The notes below the pieces were generated by a model. The model saw nothing but the letters and a program-made list of their open reading frames with translations, did no database searches and was not told where the DNA came from. 47,946 nt of DNA from Desulfovibrionaceae bacterium (GTDB lineage: Bacteria; Desulfobacterota; Desulfovibrionia; Desulfovibrionales; Desulfovibrionaceae): positions 1 through 47,946 of the forward strand of contig JADFXV010000015.1 in assembly GCA_015233395.1 (NCBI GenBank), in the 5' to 3' direction. How positions within the stretch are numbered: position 1 is the first letter of the stretch; each line of letters opens with the position of its first letter. Below are positions 18,398 to 27,587 of the stretch, piece after piece. Both the position numbers and the translations under genes were made by a program.

Positions 18398-19193
18398 GGG
18401 CTTCTCCGAGATAGACTTCGACGACCCGGGAGTTGTGCCGGACAAAGTCCATGTCGCCCTCGGCCAGAACCTTTCCTTCATGCAGGACGGTGACGCGTCT
18501 GGCGATGGCGTGGACAAAGTCCATGTCGTGTTCGATGACCACGACGGTGTGCTGTCCGGCCAGGCTTTTGAGCAGTTCGATGGAATGTTCGATTTCGTGC
18601 GGGGTCATGCCCGCGGCCGGTTCGTCCAGGAGCAGCACGCGCGGGGCCTGCATGAGCAGCATGCCGATTTCCAGCCATTGTTTCTGGCCGTGGGAGAGCA
18701 GTCCGGCAAGCCGGTCCGCTTCACCGGTCAGGCCGATAATCCCCAGAACCTCGTCGATGCGCTCCCGGCGCGCGGGGGTGAGTTTCCAAAACAGGCTCTC
18801 GCGCAGCCCCTTGCCGCAGTGCAGGGCCAGTTCCAGGTTTTCGAACAGGGTGTGGTTTTCGAAGACCGTGGGTTTCTGGAATTTGCGGCCCACGCCGATG
18901 CGGGCGATTTCGGATTCGGTCAAATCGGTCAGTTTGATGTTCTGGCCGAGAAAGACGTCGCCGCTGTCGGGCTTGGTCTTGCCGGTGATGATGTCGAGCA
19001 GGGTGGTCTTGCCCGCGCCGTTGGGCCCGATGATGCAGTGCAGGCTGCCGTCCTCGATGGACAAAGACAGGTCGTCGATGGCTTTGAATCCGTCGAATTC
19101 GACGCTGACGTTCTCCACGTAGAGGATGACGCCCCGGCTGACGTCGATGTCCGTGGGCGAACCGGAGATTTTGCGGACGGCTTCGATGGGCAT
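18390..19193 (-). CDS. urtD: Urea ABC transporter ATP-binding protein UrtD
   Basis: 267 residues. Walker A GPNGAGKT (56-63), signature LSHGQKQWLEIGMLL, Walker B VLLLDEPAAGM, switch histidine in VVVIEHDMDF. The LSHGQ variant and the TPxE after the D-loop are typical of branched-chain/urea-type importers. Starts 3 bases after urtC. Confidence 0.92.
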   Translation of the reverse strand: MPIEAVRKISGSPTDIDVSRGVILYVENVSVEFDGFKAIDDLSLSIEDGSLHCIIGPNGAGKTTLLDIITGKTKPDSGDVFLGQNIKLTDLTESEIARIGVGRKFQKPTVFENHTLFENLELALHCGKGLRESLFWKLTPARRERIDEVLGIIGLTGEADRLAGLLSHGQKQWLEIGMLLMQAPRVLLLDEPAAGMTPHEIEHSIELLKSLAGQHTVVVIEHDMDFVHAIARRVTVLHEGKVLAEGDMDFVRHNSRVVEVYLGEAHA

Positions 19194-19196
19194 GGT

Positions 19197-20309
19197 CTAG
19201 CTCCGCTCTCCATGACGTCCGTTTTTGCGGCCGGACAAAAGGCGGCCGAGCCCGACGATCCCCGCCGGCAGAAACAGGGTGGTGGCGATGAAGATCGCGC
19301 CCAGAAAGTACAGCCACAAGTCCGGGAAGGCCACGGTGAAGACGCTTTTGGCGCCGTTGACCAGCCAGGCGCCGATAATCGGGCCGATGAGCGTGCCGCG
19401 TCCGCCCACGGCCGCCCAGATGGCCATTTCGATGGAGTTGCCGGGATGCATTTCGCTGGGGTTGATGATGCCCACCTGGGGCGCGTACAGGGCCCCGGCG
19501 ACGCCGCAGAGCACGGCCGAGAGGGTCCAGACGAAAAGTTTGTAGCGCAAGGGGTCGTAGCCCGAGAACATGACCCGGGATTCGGCGTCGCGGATCGCGA
19601 TGAGCACGCGGCCGAGCTTGCTTACGGTCACGAAGCGGCAGAGCAGGAAGGTCCCGGCCAGGGCGAGCGCGCTGGCGACGTAGAGGCCGACCTTGGTCCC
19701 GGATTCCAGGAGCGAGAAGCCCAGCAGCCGCTTGAAATCGGTCAGGCCGTTGTTGCCGCCGAAACCGGTGTTGTTGCGGAAGAACAAGAGCATTGCGGCG
19801 TAGGTCATGGCCTGGGTGATGATGGAGAAATACACGCCCTTGATCCGGGAGCGGAAGGCGAAAAAGCCGAAGACCAGGGCGAACGCGCCCGGCACGAGGA
19901 CGGCCATGAGCATGGCGAACCAGAAATGCTCGAAGCCGTGCCAGTACCAGGGCAGTTCCTTCCAGTCGAGAAAGACCATGAAGTCGGGCAGATCGCTACG
20001 GTAGACGCCTTCGCCGGCGATGCCGCGCATCAGGTGCATGCCCATGGCGTAGCCGCCCAGCGCGAAGAACATGCCGTGACCCAGGCTCAATATGCCGGTG
20101 AAGCCCCAGATCAGGTCGATGGCCAGGGCGACCATGGCGTAGCACAGAAATTTGCCCATCAGGGCGACCAGGTAGTCGGGCGCGTGCAAGGCGCTGTCCG
20201 CGGGCAGGGCCAGGTTGAGAACCGGGACGATCAGGACGGCGGCGCCGAGGGCGGCGGCGAAGGCGGTCCAGGCGACGGGCGAAAGCAGGCCGGCGGTGTT
20301 TTTGGTCAT
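19197..20309 (-). CDS. urtC: Urea ABC transporter permease UrtC
   Basis: 370 residues with about ten hydrophobic segments. Motifs LIWGFTGILSLGHGMFFALGGYAMGM and GRVLIAIRDAESRVMFSGY are the LivM-type permease core. Starts 3 bases after urtB, so translation is coupled. Partners with UrtB to form the membrane channel. Confidence 0.92.
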   Translation of the reverse strand: MTKNTAGLLSPVAWTAFAAALGAAVLIVPVLNLALPADSALHAPDYLVALMGKFLCYAMVALAIDLIWGFTGILSLGHGMFFALGGYAMGMHLMRGIAGEGVYRSDLPDFMVFLDWKELPWYWHGFEHFWFAMLMAVLVPGAFALVFGFFAFRSRIKGVYFSIITQAMTYAAMLLFFRNNTGFGGNNGLTDFKRLLGFSLLESGTKVGLYVASALALAGTFLLCRFVTVSKLGRVLIAIRDAESRVMFSGYDPLRYKLFVWTLSAVLCGVAGALYAPQVGIINPSEMHPGNSIEMAIWAAVGGRGTLIGPIIGAWLVNGAKSVFTVAFPDLWLYFLGAIFIATTLFLPAGIVGLGRLLSGRKNGRHGERS

Positions 20310-20312
20310 GGC

Positions 20313-21953
20313 CTAGTCCGCCGTCCGGCCCTTGAGGGCGAAGATGCCCTGGGGGCGCTTTTGGATGAAGACGACCACCAAAACGAGTACGATAATCTTG
20401 CCCAGCACCGCCCCGGAGAAGGGCTCCAGGAATTTGTTGATGAACCCGAGGCCGAGCGCGCCGAAGATGGTTCCGGCCAGTTTGCCCACGCCGCCGAGCA
20501 CGACCACCATGAAGGAGTCCACGATGTAGGACTGGCCGAGTTCCGGGCCGACGTTGCCGACCTGGGTCAGGGCCACGCCGCCGAGCCCGGCGATCCCCGA
20601 GCCCAGGCCGAAGGTCCACATGTCCACCCTGGAGGTGAAGATGCCCATGGCCGAAGCGGTGGACCGGCTCTGGGTCACGGCCCGGATCGAAAGGCCAAGC
20701 GGGGTGCGGTTGAGCAGAAGCCAGGTGAGCGCGACCACGAAGACCACGAAGACGATGATGCCGATGCGGTTGTAAGTCAGGGTCAGGCCCCGGACGAGCT
20801 CGAAGCCGCCGGAGAGGAAGGCCGGGTTGCGCACCTCGACGTTTTGGGCGCCGAAGATCAGGCGCACGGTCTGGATCAGGGCGAGCGAGATGCCCCAGGT
20901 GGCCAGCAGGGTTTCCAGGGGGCGGCCGTAGAGATGGCGGATGATGGCCCGTTCGAGCAGCATGCCGATCACGGCGGCGGTGGCGAACGCCAGGGGGATC
21001 GCGGCCGGCAGGTACCAGTCGGCGAAGTCCGGAAAGCGGTTGCTGAAAAATTCCTGGACCACGTAGGCGACGTAGGCGCCGATCATGAGCATTTCGCCGT
21101 GGGCCATGTTGATCACGCCCATCAGGCCAAAGGTGATGGCCAGGCCGAGCGCGGCCAGGAGCAACACGCTGCCCAGGCTCGCGCCGAAAAAGAGGTCCCT
21201 GGCGGCGCGCACGGCCAGGTCGCGGCGTTCGAGCGAGGCCACGGCCCGGGCGGCGGCCTCGGAGATGTCCGGGTCGGCGCTTAAGGCGTCGGAGTTGTCG
21301 AGCTTGTCCACGACTTGGCGCAGGGCGGGCAGGAAATCGGAATTGCCGGAAGCGCCGATGGCCTTGATGGCCGCAAGGCGGGCGGTCTTGTCCGGACTTT
21401 TGAGATCGATCTGGGCCAGGGTTTGTTCCAGCAGGGACTTGACCCGGGCGTCGGTTTCCTTGCCCAGGGCCTTGGCGAGCCCGGCGCGGGCGCTTTCGAC
21501 CGGCCGGCCGGCCAGTTCCTTGGCGGCGAGCAGGCGCTGTTCGGGATCGGGCGAGATCAGGGCGAGCGCGGAGAGCACCGCGGAAATACGCTGGCGCACG
21601 AGGTTGTTGACCGGCGGATCGGACAGCGCGTCGAGGGGGCCGGGGTAGTTTTCGCCGCTGGCGGCGTCCACGGCCGAGGCGCCGTCCTTGGAGACGATCA
21701 GGACGCGCCCGGCGGCGTCGCGTTTGAGCCGGCGGTCCTGGAGGGCGTCGAGCGCCGGCAGGGCGCGGGGATCGCCGAGCCCGGCGACGGCGTCCAGGCT
21801 GTCGAGGATGGTCTGGCGGCTGTCCGAGCCCAGTCCGGCGACGGCCTTTGGGTAGTCGCCTCCGGGGTCGCCGTCCGCGGCCAAGGCCAGAGGCGGCAGG
21901 CACGGCAGGCAAAAGAGAGCCAGGGCGAGAAATATGCGCGTCAGTCGAGTCAT
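20313..21953 (-). CDS. urtB: Urea ABC transporter permease UrtB
   Basis: 546 residues. A signal peptide (1-25, LALFCLPCLPPLALA) is followed by a soluble domain of about 200 residues with repeated helical units (DPEQRLLAAKELAGRP, SPDKTARLAAIKAIG), then the LivH-type permease core (GLAITFGLMGVINMAHGEMLMIGAYVAY). The extended periplasmic N-terminal domain is characteristic of UrtB rather than LivH. It follows urtA after a 64-base gap with a strong hairpin. Confidence 0.92.
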   Translation of the reverse strand: MTRLTRIFLALALFCLPCLPPLALAADGDPGGDYPKAVAGLGSDSRQTILDSLDAVAGLGDPRALPALDALQDRRLKRDAAGRVLIVSKDGASAVDAASGENYPGPLDALSDPPVNNLVRQRISAVLSALALISPDPEQRLLAAKELAGRPVESARAGLAKALGKETDARVKSLLEQTLAQIDLKSPDKTARLAAIKAIGASGNSDFLPALRQVVDKLDNSDALSADPDISEAAARAVASLERRDLAVRAARDLFFGASLGSVLLLAALGLAITFGLMGVINMAHGEMLMIGAYVAYVVQEFFSNRFPDFADWYLPAAIPLAFATAAVIGMLLERAIIRHLYGRPLETLLATWGISLALIQTVRLIFGAQNVEVRNPAFLSGGFELVRGLTLTYNRIGIIVFVVFVVALTWLLLNRTPLGLSIRAVTQSRSTASAMGIFTSRVDMWTFGLGSGIAGLGGVALTQVGNVGPELGQSYIVDSFMVVVLGGVGKLAGTIFGALGLGFINKFLEPFSGAVLGKIIVLVLVVVFIQKRPQGIFALKGRTAD

Positions 21954-21966
21954 CGCCTGTCCGTAT

Positions 21967-22006
21967 TTCCGGTCCGGCCCGGCCAGACAGGCCGGGCGGA
22001 CCGGAA
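21967..22006 (-). other. Hairpin between urtA and urtB
   Basis: An 17-bp stem (one bulged base) starting TTCCGGTCCG and closing CGGACCGGAA with a 5-base loop. There is no U-tract. Such structures after the binding-protein gene commonly cause higher expression of the binding protein than of the permeases, by blocking 3' decay or by partial termination. That role is inferred here. Confidence 0.6.
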
Positions 22007-22017
22007 GAGAGCAACGG

Positions 22018-23313
22018 TTAATACTTGGCTTTTTCGCAGTTGCCGCAGACCCAGGGATAGGTCCAGTCGGCGGTCTTCTTGGCGCTGTCCGGGATGAACG
22101 GGCTCCAGGCCTCGGCGCGGATCGGGCCGGAGGTTTTCCAGACGATGTCGAATTGGCCGTTGTCGCGCACTTCGCCGATGACCACTGGTTTGTGCAGGTG
22201 GTGGTTCTTCGTGTCCATGACGATGTCGTAGCCCGAGGGGGCCTTGAAGGACTGGCCGGCCACGGCCTGGCGCACGGCGTCCACGTTTACGCTGCCGGCC
22301 TGGCGCACGGCGTGGGCCCACATCATCACGCCGATGTAGGTGGCTTCCATGGGATCGTTGGTCACGCGGGCGGCGCCGCCGGGCAGGTTGTGCTTTTTGA
22401 CGTAGGCCTGCCACTTGGCGATGAAGGCCTTGTTTTCCGGGGTGTCCATGGACATGAAGTAGTTCCAGGCGGCCAGGTGCCCGACCAGGGGCTTGGTGTC
22501 GATGCCGCGCAGTTCCTCTTCGCCCACGGAGAAGGCGACCACCGGGATGTCCTGGGCCTTGAGTCCCTGGTTGGCCAGTTCCTTGTAGAAGGGCACGTTG
22601 GAGTCGCCGTTGATCGTCGAGACCACGGCGGTGCGTTTGCCGGAGGCGAATTTCTTCACGTCGCTGACGATGGTCTGGTAGTCGCTGTGACCGAAGGGAG
22701 TGTAGGTCTCCATGATGTCTTCGTCGGCCACGCCCTTGGAGTGCAGGAAAGCGCGCAGGATTTTATTGGTGGTGCGGGGATAGACGTAGTCGGTGCCGAG
22801 CAGAACGAAGCGCTTGGCGCTTCCGCCGTCGGCGCTCATGAGGTATTCGACCGCCGGGATGGCCTGTTGGTTGGGGGCGGCGCCGGTGTAGAAGACGTTG
22901 TAGGAGCATTCCTCGCCCTCATACTGCACCGGGTAGAAGAGCAGGCCGTTTAATTCCTCGAAGACCGGCAAGACGGACTTGCGCGACACCGAGGTCCAGC
23001 AGCCGAAGACCGCGGCGACTTTCTGCTTGGTCAGCAGTTCGCGGGCTTTTTCGGCGAACAGCGGCCAGTTCGAGGCCGGATCGACCACCACCGGCTCGAT
23101 TTTCTTGCCGAGCAGGCCGCCGGAGTCGTTGATTTCCTCGATGGCCATGAGCGCCATGTCTTTGAGCGAGGTTTCGCTGATGGCCATGGTGCCCGACAGC
23201 GAATGCAGGATGCCGACCTTGATGGTCTCTTCGGCCTGGGCGGCGCCGGCCAGCGACAGGGCCATAAGCAGGATCGCCAAAATGCGGGTGATCGAGGTCA
23301 ATGTCTTTTTCAT
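22018..23313 (-). CDS. urtA: Urea ABC transporter substrate-binding protein UrtA
   Basis: 431 residues from the ATG at 23313 with GGAG 6 bases upstream. Signal peptide 1-28 (ending AGAAQA). Mature protein has the branched-chain/amide-binding fold: IKVGILHSLSGTMAISE, GCWTSVSRKSVLPVFEE, FYTGAAPNQQAIPAVEYL. The C-terminal VCGNCEKAKY is a family feature. It is the first gene of the urea operon. No sigma-54-type promoter was found just upstream; the nearest AT-rich region is at 23570-23650. Confidence 0.93.
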   Translation of the reverse strand: MKKTLTSITRILAILLMALSLAGAAQAEETIKVGILHSLSGTMAISETSLKDMALMAIEEINDSGGLLGKKIEPVVVDPASNWPLFAEKARELLTKQKVAAVFGCWTSVSRKSVLPVFEELNGLLFYPVQYEGEECSYNVFYTGAAPNQQAIPAVEYLMSADGGSAKRFVLLGTDYVYPRTTNKILRAFLHSKGVADEDIMETYTPFGHSDYQTIVSDVKKFASGKRTAVVSTINGDSNVPFYKELANQGLKAQDIPVVAFSVGEEELRGIDTKPLVGHLAAWNYFMSMDTPENKAFIAKWQAYVKKHNLPGGAARVTNDPMEATYIGVMMWAHAVRQAGSVNVDAVRQAVAGQSFKAPSGYDIVMDTKNHHLHKPVVIGEVRDNGQFDIVWKTSGPIRAEAWSPFIPDSAKKTADWTYPWVCGNCEKAKY

Positions 23314-23704
23314 CGCGGACTCCTTCATGAAGGTTTTCGCCATGCGGGAGGCGCAAGGCCCACGGCCGGACGCGCCCGCAAAACAACCCCAAGTCACGGA
23401 ACAGAGTATTGCGCGCGGCCCGGGTCTGGCGTGGGCAGGCAAAGGCCGCGTGAAAAGACGTTTTTGGGACGGATGGAGATGAGGATGTGAACCAGCCGCC
23501 ATGCAGCCCTATTTCAAAAGGCGTGCCGCAAAATAGCGGGGCGGCTTGTTCGCGTTAACACACGGGAATAGCGGGATACTTTGAAATAATGAGTCGAGAT
23601 TCGCCGGTTGTTGCGGTTACCATTTTGTGTTTATCAATGTAAACTTTACTACAGAAATGTATGTCCGGAACAGCCGGCGGGCCTTTCCCCGCTCGACCCG
23701 CTCC
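23314..23704. other. Intergenic region upstream of urtA
   Basis: No gene was recognised. The part nearest urtA is GC-rich. At 23570-23650 the composition turns AT-rich and holds a short inverted repeat, GTTTA-N6-TAAAC (23628-23643), a plausible promoter or operator area for the urea operon. No motif match is strong enough to name. Confidence 0.4.
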
Positions 23705-23980
23705 TCAATCCCGCGGATGCGCCTGGCCGGCAGGGGAAACGTTTTCCGGCTGGTCCTTGTTTTCTCCTTGATGGCTGCCGTGAAAGCGCCTCCACAGCTT
23801 CTTTTCATTCCTGCTTTGACCCACGACGGTTCTTCCCGTCAGATAGGGGGGATTTTTTTCAACATTTTTTGTGATTTTCCCGCCGTCTTCCCGGGGCTTG
23901 GCTGTATCCTGGGAATATACGGGCCGGATAAATCCAACCAGCATCGCCACGAGGCATATGGCGGCGAATTTTGCAGGCAA
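23705..23980 (-). CDS. Small predicted secreted protein, TTG start
   Basis: 91 residues. The start is TTG at 23980, with CCGGAG 8 bases upstream, followed at once by a good signal peptide (PAKFAAICLVAMLVGFIRPVYSQ, cleavage near residue 24). The mature part is short, charged and basic (KITKNVEKNPPYLTGR, KKLWRRFHG) without cysteines or known motifs. The frame is open further upstream (to 24295), but without a signal sequence or ribosome site. AT content is higher than in its neighbours. Function unknown; existence is supported by the ribosome site plus signal peptide only. Confidence 0.5.
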   Translation of the reverse strand: MPAKFAAICLVAMLVGFIRPVYSQDTAKPREDGGKITKNVEKNPPYLTGRTVVGQSRNEKKLWRRFHGSHQGENKDQPENVSPAGQAHPRD

Positions 23981-24231
23981 TTTGATTTTCTCCGGTGTTT
24001 CAGGGGAAATCCCCACGGGCCGACGCGGGAGAAGGGATCGCTTTATTACCGGGAGTGAAAGTCTTTTGGGCTGTTCGAGCTCGGGAATTCGTCTCCCGTG
24101 GCTCGGACAGGCGCAAAAAGAATGCAGTTTTTCGGGGGAGAGGTTCCGGGGGAGGCGCCGTGGGACGACGGTCCCTTTGTTCGGCGGGGGAGAGCGGAAA
24201 AGATCTGTATTTTCGCGCTCTCTCCGGCGAA

Positions 24232-24254
24232 CGAGAGCGCGCGCGGCGCTCTCG
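24232..24254 (-). terminator. Hairpin downstream of rplS
   Basis: A 9-bp stem, CGAGAGCGC / GCGCTCTCG, lies about 30 bases beyond the rplS stop. There is no long U-tract, so factor-independent termination is uncertain. Confidence 0.45.
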
Positions 24255-24282
24255 AAGAGTGAAAGACTCCTTCCCCGGCGGA

Positions 24283-24636
24283 CTAATTGTCCCACTGGTT
24301 CTTGATCTTGATCCTGGACGCCTTGCCCTTGAGCTTGCGCAGGTAGTAGAGGCGGCTGCGCCGGACCTTGCCTTCGCTGACGACCTCGACGCGTTCGATG
24401 AACGGCGAATGGATGGGGAAGATGCGCTCCACGCCGACGCCGTCGGAGACTTTGCGCACGGTGAAGGTGGAGTTGGCGCCGCCCTTGCGCAGCCTGAGCA
24501 CGGCGCCCTGGAAGACCTGGATGCGTTCCTTTTCGCCTTCCAGGATGCGCAGGAAGACCTTGACGGTGTCGCCGGCCTTGAACTTGGGCACGTCCAGGCG
24601 CATTTGTTCGAGTTCGATTTTGCGGATCAAGTCCAT
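24283..24636 (-). CDS. rplS: 50S ribosomal protein L19
   Basis: 117 residues, the standard length. Motifs [45 protein letters not shown] and [21 protein letters not shown] are diagnostic. It lies at the 30S-50S interface. It follows trmD by 90 bases, conserving the common trmD-rplS order. Confidence 0.97.
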   Translation of the reverse strand: MDLIRKIELEQMRLDVPKFKAGDTVKVFLRILEGEKERIQVFQGAVLRLRKGGANSTFTVRKVSDGVGVERIFPIHSPFIERVEVVSEGKVRRSRLYYLRKLKGKASRIKIKNQWDN

Positions 24637-24726
24637 GGCGTTATTCTCCTTATGGGCCGTCCGGCGTGTATCGTCGGCCGGATCGTGTCGTCTGGCGCAT
24701 TCTCCCCGCGTTTGCGGGCGGGCGAA

Positions 24727-26004
24727 CTACAAAAAGTCGCCCAGGATTCTGTCCACGGTCACGGCGCAGGCCGTCCGGACCGAGAGGTGGTTGTAGCCGT
24801 CCAAAAAGCGGATCGGCCGCAGCCGGCCGCTGGTTTTCTCGTACGTCCCGGGAGACAGTCCCGAGGCGGTGCCGAGCAAAAGCAAAACCGGACCCTCGCC
24901 AAGCCAGGCCCGCACGCTCTCCGGCGTCGCGTCGCCCGGCCCCTTGGCGCTGGTGGCGACGAGCCTCGGGGCGCGGCCGCATTCGCCCGCGATCGCCTGA
25001 ACGGCCTCTTCGACCGAGGCTGCGGTGGACACCAGCGAAAGCGCATCGCCGCGGTCCGGATTGGCCGCCTTGCCCGGGCCGTGCGTCCAGTGCCCGGCGA
25101 TGCGCCGGGCCAGCTCGCGCTGGTCGGCCAGGGGGGTGACGATGGTGTAGCCACCCAGTCCATACGAACGGCAAACGCGGGCAATATCATGGATGTCCAG
25201 GTTTGTCAAAGAAGTCGTGAGGGTTTCCCCGTTTTTGTTGACCACCGGGTAATGCACCAGGGCCACGTAAAGATTGCGGCCCAGCCGCAGCCTCGGGAGC
25301 TCGCGCAAAACCTTCGCGTCGGCTTCGTCAAGCCGCGCCCCGGCCAAAAGATCGGGACGCCTGGCCAGGGTGCGCGTGAGCGCCGACTCGCGGCGGTAGG
25401 CCGCGACCTTGGCGTGGTCGCCGCCGGTCAACACTTCCGGCGCGGACATCTCCCGCCAGACCTCGGGGCGGGTGTAATGGGGGTATTCCAGAAGCCCCTC
25501 GGAAAAACTCTCCTCCAGGCCCGAATCCTCATGGCCCATAAAACCCGGCAACAGCCGCGACACCGCCTCGACCAGGCACAAAGCCGCCGCCTCGCCGCCG
25601 GAGAGCACGAAATCGCCCACCGAGACCGGGGTGACGGACGCGCTCTGAAAAAAACGCTCGTCCACGCCCTCGTACCGGCCGCAGATCAGGGTCAACGACT
25701 CCTCGCGGGCGAGCTCCCGGGCCATGGCCTGGGTCAGGGGCGCGCCCGAGGGCGAAAGCATAAGCACCCGGCCCGGACGCGCGACCGAAGCCAGCGCGCC
25801 GGCCAGCGGCTGCGCCATCATGACCATGCCCGGACCGCCGCCGTAAGGCCGGCCGTCCACGGTGCGATGGCGGTCGCTCGTGAAATCGCGGGGATTGACC
25901 AGCGTAAACGAAACGATCCCGGCCTGGCGCGCCTTGGACAACAAGGCGCACGTCAGGGGCGAATCGAAAAATTCGGGAAACAAGGTGATCAGAGTAAATT
26001 GCAT
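24727..26004 (-). CDS. trmD: tRNA (guanine-N1)-methyltransferase TrmD fused to a TM1570-type SPOUT domain
   Basis: 425 residues from the ATG at 26004 (MQFTLITLFPEFF). Residues 1-240 are TrmD: GRPYGGGPGMVMM, LICGRYEGVDERF, SVGDFVLSGGEAA trefoil-knot motifs, which methylate G37 of tRNA. Residues about 245-425 form a second domain starting LYVALVHYPVVNKNGE and ending DRILGDFL, which fits the PF09936/TM1570 SAM-dependent RNA methyltransferase family. In Thermotoga that protein is separate and encoded next to trmD, whereas fusion occurs in Desulfovibrio-type bacteria. The usual upstream rpsP and rimM genes are absent; upstream lies an intergenic palindrome and a divergent exporter gene. Confidence 0.93.
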   Translation of the reverse strand: MQFTLITLFPEFFDSPLTCALLSKARQAGIVSFTLVNPRDFTSDRHRTVDGRPYGGGPGMVMMAQPLAGALASVARPGRVLMLSPSGAPLTQAMARELAREESLTLICGRYEGVDERFFQSASVTPVSVGDFVLSGGEAAALCLVEAVSRLLPGFMGHEDSGLEESFSEGLLEYPHYTRPEVWREMSAPEVLTGGDHAKVAAYRRESALTRTLARRPDLLAGARLDEADAKVLRELPRLRLGRNLYVALVHYPVVNKNGETLTTSLTNLDIHDIARVCRSYGLGGYTIVTPLADQRELARRIAGHWTHGPGKAANPDRGDALSLVSTAASVEEAVQAIAGECGRAPRLVATSAKGPGDATPESVRAWLGEGPVLLLLGTASGLSPGTYEKTSGRLRPIRFLDGYNHLSVRTACAVTVDRILGDFL

Positions 26005-26105
26005 GGGCCGCCCGGCCGCCGCGATCGGCGGGAACTCCGCATGACCGATCCGGGCGGCGACGTCAAGGTGGGGGATGAGCGGGGTGTGAAGAAGGCCTCC
26101 GGCGG

Positions 26106-26128
26106 CCAAAGGGGCCAGGCCCCTTTGG
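26106..26128. repeat. CCAAAGGGGC-type palindrome
   Basis: Perfect 11-bp arms, CCAAAGGGGCC / GGCCCCTTTGG, around a single A, preceded by CCTCCGGCGG and followed by AAACCC. Same family as 16621, 27588 and 35536. It lies between divergent trmD and the TauE-family gene. Confidence 0.75.
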
Positions 26129-26258
26129 AAACCCTTTTCAGGGGATCGCCGGGGGGCGCGTCTGGACAATCGGCGGACATTGGTTCACAGGGAAAATGCG
26201 GCGGGACGCCGCGCATGGCGAGGAGCGGGCCGGCATTTTGGAATTTCGAGGCGGTTTC

Positions 26259-27095
26259 ATGAATGTTCTTGAGTTCAGCGCCGTGGTCTTCGCGGGCTCG
26301 CTGGCGGCGGGCTTTCTTGGCGCGCTGACCGGGTTCGGCGGCGGGGTGGTGATCGTTCCCCTGCTTACGCTCGGCCTTGGCGTGGATATCCGCTACGCCA
26401 TCGGCGCGTCCCTGGTGTCGGTGATCGCCACCTCCTCGGGCGCGGCGGCGGCCTACGTCAAGGAAGGATTCTCCAATATCCGCATCGGCATGTTCCTCGA
26501 ACTGGCGACGACCATCGGCACCCTGCTCGGGGCGGCGCTGGCGGGCGTGATCTCGGGCGGGGCCATCGCCGTCATCTTCGGCCTGTTCCTGGTCTATTCG
26601 GCCTGGCTCTCCGGACGGCCGCGCCGGGAACGGGCCGCCGGGGAGAAAGCCGACCCCATGGCGGCGGCGCTGAAACTCGACGGGCATTATCCCGGGCCGG
26701 CCGGGTGGGTCGACTACCACGTCCGCGCCGTGCCCACGGGATTTAGCCTGATGCTCGTGGCCGGAACCCTGTCCGGGCTGCTCGGGATCGGCTCGGGCGC
26801 GGTCAAGGTGCTGGCCATGGATCTGGCCATGGGGCTGCCGTTTAAGGTGTCCACGACCACCAGCAATTTCATGATCGGGGTGACGGCGGCGGCCAGCGCC
26901 GGCTTGTATCTCAACCGGGGCTACATCGATCCGGGCCTGGCCATGCCGGTGGTGCTCGGCGTGCTCCTCGGGGCTTCGGCCGGGGCGCGCAGGCTCGCCG
27001 GCGCGAAAAGCCGCACCCTGCGCCTGGTCTTCGCCTCGGTCATCCTCGTTCTGGGCGCGCAAATGATTTACAAGGGCGTAACCGGACAACTCTAA
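26259..27095 (+). CDS. TauE/SafE-family membrane exporter
   Basis: 278 residues, about eight hydrophobic segments in two halves. Conserved motifs GALTGFGGGVVIVPLL and, in the second half, GTLSGLLGIGSGAVKVLAMD are the paired signatures of TauE/SafE (DUF81) permeases, which export sulfite, sulfoacetate or related anions. Start ATG at 26259 follows GAGG by 8 bases. The next gene is DUF1634, a frequent partner. In a sulfate reducer the substrate may be a sulfur oxyanion, but this is inferred. Confidence 0.88.
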   Translation: MNVLEFSAVVFAGSLAAGFLGALTGFGGGVVIVPLLTLGLGVDIRYAIGASLVSVIATSSGAAAAYVKEGFSNIRIGMFLELATTIGTLLGAALAGVISGGAIAVIFGLFLVYSAWLSGRPRRERAAGEKADPMAAALKLDGHYPGPAGWVDYHVRAVPTGFSLMLVAGTLSGLLGIGSGAVKVLAMDLAMGLPFKVSTTTSNFMIGVTAAASAGLYLNRGYIDPGLAMPVVLGVLLGASAGARRLAGAKSRTLRLVFASVILVLGAQMIYKGVTGQL

Positions 27096-27108
27096 AAGGG
27101 GGTTGCGC

Positions 27109-27498
27109 ATGGACGGGCAAGGCGAATCCACGCCGGACGAGCGGGTGGAAGTCTTTATCGGGACGCTTTTGCGGGCCGGAGTGACCCTTGCGGCCGCAGT
27201 CGTTTTTCTGGGGGGTGTGGCCTATCTCGCAAGCCATGGGACGCAAATCCCCGACTACCGCATATTCCGGGGCGAACCCTCGGATTTGCGCAATATCGCC
27301 GGGATCGTGACGGACGCGGCGCGCCTGAGCCGGCGCGGCCTGATCCAGTTCGGCCTGCTCCTGCTCATCGCCACGCCCATCGTGCGCGTGGGGTTCACCG
27401 TCCTGGCCTTCATCCTGCAAAAGGACAAAACCTACGTCCTGATAACGCTCATCGTGCTCGGCATCCTGCTTTACAGCCTCGTGGGCGCGGGCTGGTAG
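27109..27498 (+). CDS. DUF1634 membrane protein, exporter partner
   Basis: 129 residues with three transmembrane segments (about 22-42, 80-102, 108-127). The motif LIQFGLLLLIATPIVRVGFTVLAF is the DUF1634 core. The ATG at 27109 follows AAAGGGGG by about 6 bases; a TTG at 27103 is possible but too close to that ribosome site. Located 13 bases after the TauE-family gene, so the two likely form a transporter complex. Confidence 0.85.
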   Translation: MDGQGESTPDERVEVFIGTLLRAGVTLAAAVVFLGGVAYLASHGTQIPDYRIFRGEPSDLRNIAGIVTDAARLSRRGLIQFGLLLLIATPIVRVGFTVLAFILQKDKTYVLITLIVLGILLYSLVGAGW

Positions 27499-27587
27499 GG
27501 AACTTCGCGCCGCTGTCCCCGATTTTCCCCTCTTCCCGAACCGGCGCCATGACTTGGAGCCATAAGGAAAATACTGATAAGGGCTTC

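Noticed and set aside
18375-21284. Very long plus-strand open frame (about 970 codons)
   Set aside because: It is antisense to urtE, urtD, urtC and urtB, which have complete motifs and overlaps. High GC leaves long open antisense frames; its product is low-complexity Gly/Ala/His/Asp-rich.
24040-24115. TATTACCGGGAG as a further copy of the shared signalling-gene leader
   Set aside because: Only the first 12 bases match; the AGAAATTTTC core and closing arm are missing.
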